From the NCBI GenBank assembly GCA_031216915.1, contig CM062289.1, forward strand, positions 245,273,187-245,337,186: a stretch of DNA of 64,000 nucleotides, read 5' to 3'. The position numbers and the translations under genes were made by a program. Source of the stretch: Pictodentalium vernedei. Lineage: Eukaryota > Mollusca > Scaphopoda > Dentaliida > Dentaliidae. Below, piece by piece: positions 55,560-64,000 of this stretch (position 1 is its first letter; each line of letters starts with the position of its first letter). The notes under the pieces are model-generated. The model was not told the origin of the DNA. It did no database searches and saw only the letters and a program-made list of their open reading frames with translations.

Positions 55560-56087
55560 GGTGAGGGTTACGGTACATGTAACGATGTTTGGATAATTCG
55601 GAATCCAGGAGAAGCGACTCAAAACAAAGTCGGTCCATGCGAGAACTCGGTCCAACACAATTTCGGTTCATAAGAAAACTCGGCCCGCGTAATTATTCAA
55701 GCTTAGCTCATACAAAATCGGCTTGTGCGAGAACACCCTTTGAAGATGCCGTGAGAGATATCTACTGAAAAAAGTTAACATCAGAGTTCCTTCTGCTTCT
55801 TGCTTCTGCAATTTTAAGTAAACATGAGGCACGTTTCAAAACAAAACAAAAAGAAACATCGTCACGAAATTGGAGTGTAAGACGGATCAGGGACAACCCG
55901 CCCCAGGCCTATTTTTGAATTTTTCTGATTTTTGAAGAAATATTTCTTGGGGACAGTAATATATAAAAAAAAGATATTTACTCACTTTTTTTATCCACAA
56001 TCCACATTGATCCTATTAACACATCCCAGAATGACTGAATTAAACTAATAATAGTTTTAAACTGAATTGGTAGCATGTTGAGACCAG
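55560..56087. other. No gene seen
   Basis: Short repeats of the type ACTCGG(T/C)CC/AATTTCGG occur at 55615-55735. Otherwise non-coding up to the DIRS copy. Confidence 0.45.
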
Positions 56088-56093
56088 TCAGAT

Positions 56094-59000
56094 GTTGTTC
56101 GGTCCGGGCTGCGAATATCCTTCCGAAGGCACCCCACTCTGTCCAGGGTGCCTCTTCCAACCACAGTTCCTTCAGATGTTTTACGTCGACAACTTTTGTA
56201 CACGGAGATAGACAATCTCCAGGCAAAGGGGGCGATCGAGGTCGTCAAGAACATTCAGTCAGTGGGTTTCTATTCCCGCCTGTTCTTGGTTCCGAAGAAG
56301 GACGGCCGACTCCGACCGGTTATCAATCTGAGTATCCTGAACCAGTCTATCATTGCTCCCAAGTTCAGCATGGAGACTTTCAGGTCGGTCCGCTGTTCAA
56401 TTCACCAGGGAGATTGCGCCGCCAGCATCGACCTGCGAGACGCTTACTTTCACGTTCCGATGCATCGGGCGTCACGGAAGTATCTCAGGTTCGCTTTTCT
56501 GGGGCAAGTTTACCAGTTCTAGGCCATGCCTTTCGGCCTCAACCTGGCTCCTTGGGCCTTCACCAGACTGATGTCGCATGTGATTATTGTGATAGCTTTC
56601 CATCGCACACAGTCCAGGGTGACTACTTCGGCATATCTGGACGATATCCTCCAGAGGCATTCCAATGCTGCCTTATTGGAGTCGGATGTCGCCACTCTGT
56701 TGAGCTAGCTCACATCGCTAGGATTCAGAGTCAACGAGGAGAAGTCAGTTGTTTTGTCATAGGGCTGGACGGTTTTGAAATTTGCATTTCGGTTCGGTTT
56801 CGGTTTCGGTTTTGTACAAAAACTCGGTTTTCGGTTCGGTTTTCGGTTTTTCAAAATATATTGTAGAAATCCACATTTCAGAGGATAATGTACACATAAA
56901 ATCTGTCTGTATTTGTCATCCAAGTCGTGAGGCTCATATAGCGTGTGGAGTCATTCGGGTTAATCAGTGTCCACCACTCTTCTCAGCTAATGGACATATT
57001 GTGTTGGGCTACTGTACTGGGCAACAGTGATGGAGCCATGAGGTATCTAGGGAGACCAGCCCCCCTCCCCCCCCCCCCCCCCCCACACACACACTCAAAA
57101 TCCCACTTGCTTCTCCCATCCCCAAATTTGAAAAGATTCTTTTTGATTCCCTGCCCTCAGTACAAGTACAGTACCCTCAGTCCTGAGATCCCCCCCCCCC
57201 CCCCCCCCAACAAAAAAAAAAAAACAAAAAAAATCTTCACCAGCATGGTCCACAGGATTTCAAACCATGGCTCCACCACTGGTGGGAGCTGCCTTGTTCT
57301 AACAGTGAGATTTGGGGCCTTGTCAAGACAAGATGCAGAAATTCACAAGAAAAGCTACATTTTAGCAAAAAACAACATATCCTTCATTTTTATGGAGTCG
57401 CTAAGCTTTCATCCTGGTTTTGGTGGCTAATGTGCAATTGTTGTGCCTATTTCGGTAATTATCACATCGCTTGAAAATAGACGTGCCCCGTGTTTCTTGA
57501 TGGTTCCTGCTTCAAATGACAGTGGAATAAGAGGAACACAAATCATATTTCTTCTGATTTTGATAACTATTGTTGAAGCAAGTCGTGATATACGAATCAC
57601 TTTTATTGGCAACTCACTCCAATGCTTTCACAATATATCTCCTAATTTCGACTGCAGAGGTTCGTTTTTTACTTTGATTCTGCCCAAACATAAAAATTGG
57701 GCGAAATGAGCGGTGCCAAGACGAAGATATTACCAACTTTACTTTGCCCTCTTGGCTGATCCCTTCGTTGATTTTATCTCAGTCAAGACAGGCGATTAAT
57801 GTTTTTGAAGGGAGACTGCTGCATAATGGGATTTGAAAGAAAGTTTGCAATATTGAATCTTGGGATTTGTTGTGTTTACAAAATACACATGGTCATGACA
57901 CGTGTTGATTATAACATCTTCGTATTGGGAATGCAGCGTACCTGACAGACCTGCAGTACTGCGCGATTCCTTAAAGTAAATTCAAATATTATACAAACAA
58001 TTCCCAATAAGTTTAAAAAAAAAACTTTCAATAGTTACCTGCCATCCATTTAATAGGATGTGTTCTATTTTAATTTAACCATTTTATTGTTGACAAAAAA
58101 CATAACTGCCAATGCGCAGCGTTATCTATGAGCATGTGACTTCAGAGAACGTGCCAGTAGTCGGTTAATTAACATAATTTACTCGTCATTTTTCCCATGT
58201 GAACTTTGAGGTTTTAAAACTCAACAAATTTTATGTTTACCTCCAATCTAATAAATTTACAATGTGCCGTACGCAGATGATTTTGGGTCAAAGGTAATTT
58301 ATAATACTTTTACACCATATATTGTCAGGTAACTTGCAATACCTCTTTGGTCGAATGTGCCGGTTCATTAAATTTACTTAACGATTCTTGAATTGCATGT
58401 GAGGATTTTTACGTAAGACTTTTTAATTTTTCATATTCCATCTGCTGGTGGTTCAGTAGATATTGTTTAAGATACAAGAAATTTGCTACCACTATTTGTG
58501 GGGGGAGGGGGATTTGTTGTCAGTCCTCTTGAAGTAAGCATAAATGGCACAGCATTTACCTTTGCCCGACATTTAAGCCGTTGGCGTGCGGATGAGTGGT
58601 CATAAACTTAACCAATTCTGGGAAATTTGTTGAAACCGAAAGTGGCGGGTTTTTGTTAAGGCGGCGGTTCGGTTTCGGTTTTAAAAAAAAAACGAACCGA
58701 ACCGAAAAACCGATAAACCGCCCAGCCCTATTTTGTCATCTGGGGATGGCTTTCCGCACCCAATTCAATTTGGTAGCGGTTCCCCAGGCCAAGGCTGTGA
58801 TTCTCTCGGCTTTTGCTCTGACTCTGTCCCAGTCCACATCCGCGACAGCACGGAGTATTCTCCGGCTGATCGGTCTCTGCGGTTCGGTGACGGATCTCAT
58901 TCCTCTAGGTCGGCTGCGTGTCAGACCTCTCCAACACTTTCTGTTCAGTCATTGGAGACCGAATGTAGATTATCTGGATCTGGTGCTTCAGTTTCTGGAA

Positions 59001-59801
59001 TATCTTTATCCTCACCTTCTCCCCTGGACGGATGTCCAGTGGCTTACACAGGGTGTTCCATTGGACTTACCCACGTCCAATCGCGTTCTGACGGCAGATG
59101 CCAGCGATCTTGGATGGGGTGCGATGTTGGATCCTCTAGGTCTTAACCTTCATGGGATGTGGGACCATGATCAGGCAGCTCTACACATCAACCAGAAGGA
59201 GCTTCTTGCTCTTCTGAGTTTCAGGCAGTGGATCCCTCACCTGTCGAATCGCCAGCTCCTTCTGTTGTCCGACAATTCGACAGTGGTTGCTTACATTCGG
59301 AACCAGGGCCGCACGCACTTGGTTCCAATGTACGAATTGGCTCAGAATCTTCTACTACTCGCTCAGGATGTCCATGCCGGGGTGGTTGTTCGTCACATTC
59401 CCGGTCGTCTGAATGTCCTAGCCGACTCCCTGTCCCGACGGGGCAGGGTTATCTCCACCGAGTGGATGCTCCACATGGCAGTGTTCCAGTCGCTTTACGA
59501 TCTCTGGGGACGTCCCCACATCGATCTCTTTGCGACTCGTTGGAACCATCAGGTGGACACTTTCGTGTCCCCGTGTCCAGATCCTCTGGCTTTTGCCGTG
59601 GACTCTCTGTCACTCGATTGGAACGGTCTAGTCGGCTATGCCTTCCCGCCGGTTCCGATTCTGCCTCAAGTTCGAACCTGCAGTTGTCGAATCATTCTGA
59701 TCGCTCCCCTGTCGCCTCAGCGGGTGTGGATCAATCAGCTCCGCTCGCTGATGGTGGCGGTTCCGGCATGTCTCCCTTTACGTCACAACCTTCTTTGCTA
59801 A
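56094..59801 (+). pseudogene. DIRS reverse transcriptase-RNase H (element D), interrupted
   Basis: RT motifs (LFLVPKKDGRLRPVINLS, IDLRDAYFHVP, MPFGLNLAPWAFT) precede an intact catalytic box YLDDILQ. A TAG sits immediately before AMPFGL (where B has Lys), and another TAG lies at 56706-56708. The hAT element follows at 56760, and the gene resumes at 58739 with HLGMAFRTQFNL. RNase H acidic positions TADASD, NQKELLAL, LLSDNST and ADSLSR are kept, and the DLFATRWN tail is present. One codon is lost in the LLAL/SFR stretch relative to B. Confidence 0.85.
56760..58730. mobile_element. Non-autonomous hAT element inside DIRS copy D
   Basis: Ends TAGGGCTGGACGGTTT and AAACCGCCCAGCCCTA (one mismatch as inverted repeats), flanked by a perfect 8-bp duplication TTTTGTCA (56752-56759, 58731-58738). 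The undisturbed site is visible in element B as CGTTTTGTCATCTGGGG. Subterminal regions are runs of CGGTTT/CGGTTCGG at the left and AACCGAACCGAAA at the right. The interior has C runs (57064, 57190) and a frame at 57443-57709 without recognisable domains; no transposase core seen. Confidence 0.88.
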
Positions 59802-60918
59802 GGTCACCCGAGGAGGTTTCATGTCGACCCGACTTCATTGTGCCTTCACGCATATCTTTTGTCAGGTCCTGTCTCCTCCGTAGAGGTTTTTCGAGACAAG
59901 CAGTGGAGTGCATTTCTTCTTCAAGGAGGCACTCCACTGGTTTAGCTTATGCAGCTAAGTGGAAGGTCTTTTGTCGATGATGTGCTGATCACTCTGTTGA
60001 TTATGCCAATCCTTCGATTTCACAGATTGCGGAGTTTCTGGTATATCTGTTTGATTCTTGGGGTCTCCAGCCTGTTACCATCAAGGGTTACAGGTCCATG
60101 CTTTCAGAGACTTTTTCTTATGTGGGGAAGCGTCGTATCGGCACTAATCCTTACCTCTCCAAGCTTGTTCGGCACTTTTCTTTGAAAAGGCCTCGGACTT
60201 TGCAGCTTACCTCACGATGGAATCTTTCGTGAGTGTTGCTTTGCTTGGGGTGGGGGGGATGGGCGCCGTTCGAACCTTTATCCCAGGTGGATATGCATTT
60301 TCTCACATATAAGACAGCTTTTCAGATGGCGTTTGCTTCTGCCAGACGGGTTCGTGAGCTTCACGCCCTCTCGGTTGACCCGGCCTTTTTTAAGAGCTCT
60401 CCCAACAGTGTTACTTTTACCACTGATTGCTCATTTCTGGCCAAGAATCAGTTACCAGATACTACTCCTCCTCCTATCTGTATCCGGGCTCTTCCTTCAG
60501 CTGAGGGTAATCGCCCTTTGCTCTGTCCGGTCCGTGCTATTTGCATTTATCTCAATCGGACACGATTCATACGGAAAGGCAGGAAACGTTTTTTTCTGTC
60601 TCTTATTCCTGTCGACAGAAGATCTCTCCTCAGTCCATTTCTCGATGGATTTGTCTTGCTATTCGTACGGCTTACGGTCGTTTAGCAGCTGGCGATTGTA
60701 TTACTAATCGTATTTCTGCCCACGAGGTGCGTGCATTGTCTACCTCTTAGGCTTATTCTAACTCTGTCAAGTTGTCGGATGTTATGCAGGCAGCCTACTG
60801 GAGAAATGCCTCTACTTTCTCCACCTTCTATCTGCATCAGTTGCAGGAGCAGGCGGAGGACCTTTTTGCCTTGGGTCCTCGTTTTTCTGCTCAGACTGTT
60901 GTCTGCCCTAGCCATTAG
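59570..60918 (+). pseudogene. DIRS tyrosine recombinase (element D), stops and frameshifts
   Basis: Homologous to element B. A TGA replaces the Trp codon after KWKVFCR near 59980, the Gly-rich joint is altered (TGGGGTGGGGGGG), the frame changes near 60610, and a TAG replaces Trp in RALSTSWAYSN near 60750. First Arg (ASARRVRELHAL), H-x-x-R (AHEVRALS) and Tyr (STFYLHQL) codons survive. Two of the three problems are Trp-to-stop changes. Confidence 0.82.
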
Positions 60919-61131
60919 GCTTCTTGAAGGTCAGTTTCAGCCTTGCGCTGTTACTGCCCTTTTCTGTCTGTGTGTCACACAGACCCATATGTCTCCTTTC
61001 ATTGTCTTTTACCAATGGTTGTGACGTTATGGTTGATAAGCCTCGGGACCTCTTCCTTCTGCTTCACGGTTCCAGTGCACTGGGGTTATGTGTGGGTGGG
61101 TTATGCGATTCCCTCCAGCCTATTGTCTATT

Positions 61132-61224
61132 CAGCCTGTAGTAAACAATTGTGAGTAGGTTGATAAGAAATTTAAATTTTATAGTAAATTTCCTTTCTTA
61201 TTAAACCTACCACAATTGTTTACA
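61132..61224 (+). repeat. DIRS element D internal complementary region
   Basis: CAGCCTGTAGTAAACAATTG, TGAGTAGGTTGATAAG, AAATTTAAATTTTATAG and CCACAATTGTTTAC: the same fusion of two end sequences as in element B, in coding sense. Confidence 0.85.
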
Positions 61225-61295
61225 TGGAGGCCCTCCCGTCTTCTTATACGGGTAAGAATCCTTCCTCCCCGCTGATCACATAACTCTAACGTTGG

Positions 61296-61613
61296 CGGAT
61301 TCAAAAAGAATGAGTCATTAGCGACGTATATGTGCCCTGGCAATGGAAGTCGTGGAGTTGTACTTGGGAGAGAGCGTCCCATACTGGGTCTGCTCTCGAC
61401 CCAGTTTTGGCTTATTGCTCGGTTGCTCTCGACCCAGTTTTGGCTTATTTTTTCTTGGTGCTTTTGCACCACTTTTCTTTCCCAAATTGCTTGGGAAAGA
61501 CAAAAATAGAGAGTATATTATCCGAGTTAGGGACTTCCACTGTAGTGCAAGCCTGTAGTAAACAATTGTGGTAGGCATAATAAGAAAGGAAATTTACTAT
61601 AAAATATAAATTT
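61296..61613 (+). repeat. DIRS element D 3' terminal repeat
   Basis: Matches the complement of 1070-1364. It carries its own 33-bp tandem duplication: GCTCTCGACCCAGTTTTGGC starts at 61392 and again at 61425. It ends in ACTATAAAATATAAATTT, where similarity stops. Confidence 0.82.
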
Positions 61614-62179
61614 TTTGTTACTGAGTACCTGGACGACAGTGGTTATAACTTTGTCAAAACCGTCACGGGTGACAAATCTTCCCAGGGACGCCCGTCCCAA
61701 TACACGTGGTGTTAAATCTTGATCAAGTGGAAGTAAACAAAGCCACCGGACATGCAGTATGAGTTTGATAACGTCGACCAAATTATTGAAATTATGGAAA
61801 CGAAAGTGACAAAATTAATCAAAATTTGGATCTTTGTTGAGGTAGACTGACAGGGTTTGAGGTGACTGGTTTTTAACCCAATTTGCCGCCGAATGTTATT
61901 CCCTTTTTTCGCGTTAGCAATATGTTCAAACAACGAGGAACAACATAAAACTTACCACACGACTTAGAATTTTATTCAGGAACCACAGACTTCAAATCGA
62001 CACACTTACACAAAAGCTTCACTCATGATAACTCCTCTAAGGCTCTCATAGTCATGTTTTTGTTAACAATAATCATTTTAAAAAAGTGCCGACGCAAGGT
62101 GTTTTTTAGCAGACGCAAACTGCTGTTGCCTCGGCATTTTTTTTGCCGAGGCAAATTTTCTGAATTGCAAGGGCTGAAC
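61614..62179. other. No gene; palindromic GCCGAGGCAA repeat
   Basis: TTGCCTCGGCATTTTTTTTGCCGAGGCAA at about 62126-62155 is a hairpin, and the segment ends AATTGCAAGGGCTG at the LTR fragment. The same ends and the same GCCGAGGCAA motif occur at 54699-54760 next to the other LTR copy, in inverted arrangement. Confidence 0.5.
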
Positions 62180-62394
62180 AATCAACAGCTATATGTACAA
62201 TGATCTAAAAATAGATTATGTGTAACAGATATTTAAAAGTGCACTTAAAGGTCACTTAGTGCAAATGAGTCAGACCAGCTAGAATCTGCTTTATTGTAAA
62301 AAAACAAAACTTGCCTTCAGAAAAATATCAATTGTGTAGAATGAATTATCAACTAAGGATATATCAGTCTCGATATAATATGGGGGCTATAACA
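62180..62394 (-). mobile_element. LTR 5' fragment (reverse)
   Basis: The reverse complement of the first part of the LTR at 28073: ends TATGGGGGCTATAACA outward and contains AACAATCAACAGCTATATGTAC and GATATATCAGTCTCGATATAA. Truncated at 62180. Confidence 0.72.
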
Positions 62395-62399
62395 AGGGG

Positions 62400-63004
62400 C
62401 AAAATTCTCAACCCCACCTCCACTTTACAGTTTATGAAATTGATTGTCTAATTTGATCGAAATTTGGTGTGCAGTATTATTGACTAATATACAGTTGATA
62501 CATCTAAAAATACCCTGCAGCTTAAAATAGAAGAGAATTTTGAAAATTGAATCTTTCTTTTTTCAAGCTGCATGGTACAAATATTATATGCTGTAGCGTA
62601 TTTGAATGAATGGAACATTCAACTTGATAAATCATCTCGCTCTCTACACTTCAGAGATTCTTCTGCCCTCTTTAGGAAAGGGTAAAGATCTCATGCAATT
62701 GGGAAAATATGCTTGATGAAGGCTCCAATGGGGAATTTGTTTTGGAAGAGAAGAAACATGTAAAGAATTGCCCTCAATTTGAACCACAAACAGTAAATCA
62801 GAAGAATACAACATGAAGCCAGTTTACAAGTCACATGAAATCACGATTAATACAGAGTCTCTGCAATCTCTCTTAAACTGTAGAGCTGAAATGGTTAATG
62901 GGTTTTCTTGATCGATTAATCACATGGATTAACCTTGGTTAACCGATTAATCACTTGTCCAAATGGATATCTGAATAATTGCCATACCGTTGATGAGTTA
63001 CAGC
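62400..63004. other. No gene seen
   Basis: Non-coding AT-rich DNA. TGATCGATTAATCACATGG/GGTTAACCGATTAATCAC at 62908-62955 and GGTTAATCGATGAATTTC at 63434 suggest another palindromic repeat family. Confidence 0.45.
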
Positions 63005-63005
63005 A

Positions 63006-63245
63006 TGAACCCTTTACCCAACGTAATAAACAAAACTGACTTGGCCTATATACAAAAATCTCCATTCGAATTTATTATGTTTTCAATTTTTGTCTCCAAA
63101 CATAGCTTATGACCCCTCATTGGAACGAGCTTGTTCCAATGAGGGGTCATAAGCTATGCTTTTGAGACAAACATTGAAATTTTTTAGTAATTCATGAATT
63201 TATTTTGCAAGTATCGTCTTCTACCTGCAATGGGCAAAGGGTTAA
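63006..63245. mobile_element. Palindromic MITE M1, copy 5
   Basis: GAACCCTTTACCCAACG to GGGCAAAGGGTTAA, with hairpin core CATAGCTTATGACCCCTC, GGAACGAGCTTGTTCC and GAGGGGTCATAAGCTATG. One end lacks the full TTAA. Confidence 0.76.
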
Positions 63246-63249
63246 GAAT

Positions 63250-63919
63250 GACCATTTCCAGCTACTGATACAGTATGATGATCATGCAAGTAAACAAGTA
63301 TGTCGGTAAGTAACTTGCATGCTTTTACTCTGTCTCATATAATTGATGTCAGTGTCAGTGTGACAATGTTTGCCTGTTTTGGAACAAGTTTGTTCCTTTG
63401 TTAACCCATATAATACAGTAGTTCAAAAGTAACGGTTAATCGATGAATTTCTTTTTGGATCGATCAAGATAGTGATTAATCGGTTAACTGTTTTAGCTCT
63501 ATTAAACTGTTCTAATAATATAAATCCTTAAAGACATTGAGATATTTATGCATTTTCATTCTTGCTTTGCTTAGTCCACATTCTTAGTGTTTACACAAGT
63601 CTTGACTGCCTATATAGGCAGCCCAAGACTTGCCTGGAAACAACTGAAAGGTTCTTAGAATGTAGACTGTGAAATAAATTCTTGTTTGAATAGGGACAGA
63701 GATTGAGAAATTTTTTGTTTGAATTTGGGGAAATTATGCCCAAATGCCAATGGGAAAGGCTCCCCATATTCAGCCCCTATAGACACCCAAAAGAATCTCT
63801 GCACTTACACTAGTTCAGTTTCCTGCTGACAACTTGATCCAGTTGAGTGTTTTAGGCTCACTTGAACGCCTGGTTTAATTTTATAATTGTGGTAAAGAAG
63901 GTTTTATATGTTTTGCAGG
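63250..63919 (+). other. Intron or upstream region of RPL15
   Basis: Non-coding sequence leading into the acceptor site. It contains a foldback at 63570-63668 (AGTCCACATTCTTAG, CAAGTCTTG..TGCCTATATAGGCA..CAAGACTTG, CTTAGAATGTAGACT). A TATA-like TATATA inside the hairpin is not a convincing promoter. The non-coding first exon was not identified. Confidence 0.45.
63904..63918 (+). promoter_or_regulatory. 3' splice acceptor of RPL15 coding exon
   Basis: TTATATGTTTTGCAG followed by GATAATAGACC: a T-rich tract and AG 21 bases before the ATG. Ribosomal protein genes commonly have a short untranslated first exon, which fits. Confidence 0.75.
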
Positions 63920-63939
63920 ATAATAGACCTTTGGACATC

Positions 63940-64000
63940 ATGGGCGCTTACAAGTACATTCAGGAAATCTACCGTAAAAAGCAGAGTGATGTTTTGAGAT
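63940..64000 (+). CDS. RPL15: Ribosomal protein L15 (eL15), first coding exon, partial
   Basis: The ATG at 63940 opens a frame encoding MGAYKYIQEIYRKKQSDVLR, which matches the highly conserved N-terminus of eukaryotic ribosomal protein L15 (large-subunit protein eL15, about 204 residues in animals). The family start is MGAYKYIQELWRKKQSD or close variants, with the Arg/Lys-rich segment contacting rRNA. The context ATCATGG has A at -3 and G at +4, good for initiation. A splice acceptor at 63918 lies just upstream and leaves a 21-base untranslated lead. The exon continues beyond the window. This is the only host protein-coding gene I can support, and codon use is normal with no sign of decay. 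Confidence 0.93.
   Translation, partial: MGAYKYIQEIYRKKQSDVLR

Larger units (their letters stand above)
56088..61613 (+). mobile_element. 5'-truncated DIRS-like element D, split by a hAT element
   Basis: A plus-strand copy of the same subfamily as element B. It begins in the 5' part of the RT gene (AGATGTTGTTCGGTCCGGGC matches the complement of about 4610), so gag and the 5' terminal repeat are gone. RT, RNase H, recombinase, internal complementary region (61132-61224) and 3' terminal repeat (61296-61613) follow in normal order. A 1.97-kb hAT insertion interrupts RT at 56760. Stops and frameshifts show it is dead. Confidence 0.9.

Noticed and set aside
1-64000. Bacterial or viral origin of the window
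   Set aside because: Spliced RPL15 exon, SINEs, MITEs and low coding density are eukaryotic; no operons or phage genes are present.

Overview
This window is eukaryotic nuclear DNA from a marine-type invertebrate, most plausibly a lophotrochozoan such as a mollusc; that assignment is inference. The evidence is AT-rich non-coding sequence, tRNA-headed SINEs, many palindromic MITEs, DIRS-type tyrosine-recombinase retrotransposons, hAT, MULE and non-LTR remnants, and long C/G homopolymers. The only host gene I can identify is at the right edge: a 3' splice site followed by the first coding exon of ribosomal protein L15 (ATG at 63940, running off the window). Everything else I recognise is a mobile element, its debris, or tandem and inverted repeats.

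Left third (1-15.7 kb): three DIRS-like copies, all on the minus strand. An old gag fragment (1-1069 and 7631-7772) is split by a complete 6.56-kb element (1070-7630). That element has inverted terminal repeats, an internal complementary region, gag, RT/RNase H and tyrosine recombinase. A second, diverged complete element (9302-15731) has the same architecture. Both use an AAA core at each end and a TTT core in the internal complementary region. No copy looks autonomous: there are frameshifts, stops, a YLDD-to-YLND change and a deletion of an RNase H acidic residue. The recombinase reading frame of the first element is open.

Middle (15.7-45 kb): no host gene seen. The region holds SINEs with two different tRNA-like heads on a related body, several TTAA-flanked MITE families (one a strongly palindromic 250-bp family with at least five near-complete copies), a pogo-like MITE, a solo LTR with 5-bp target duplications, a hAT element keeping a BED zinc-finger exon and carrying a nested SINE, three tandem arrays and a LINE fragment.

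Right third (45-64 kb): a LINE 3' fragment and a 1.4-kb Mutator-like element (9-bp target duplication, minisatellite-built inverted ends, transposase remnant) both sit in copies of a palindromic repeat. Then come a reverse-oriented LTR interrupted by another repeat, a 352-bp tandem duplication, and a plus-strand 5'-truncated DIRS copy (56088-61613) split by a 1.97-kb hAT element with a perfect 8-bp duplication. RPL15 follows.

The main story is layered transposition: at least five insertions can be ordered in time from the sequence. Coordinates of repeat edges come from reading by eye and may be off by a few bases.
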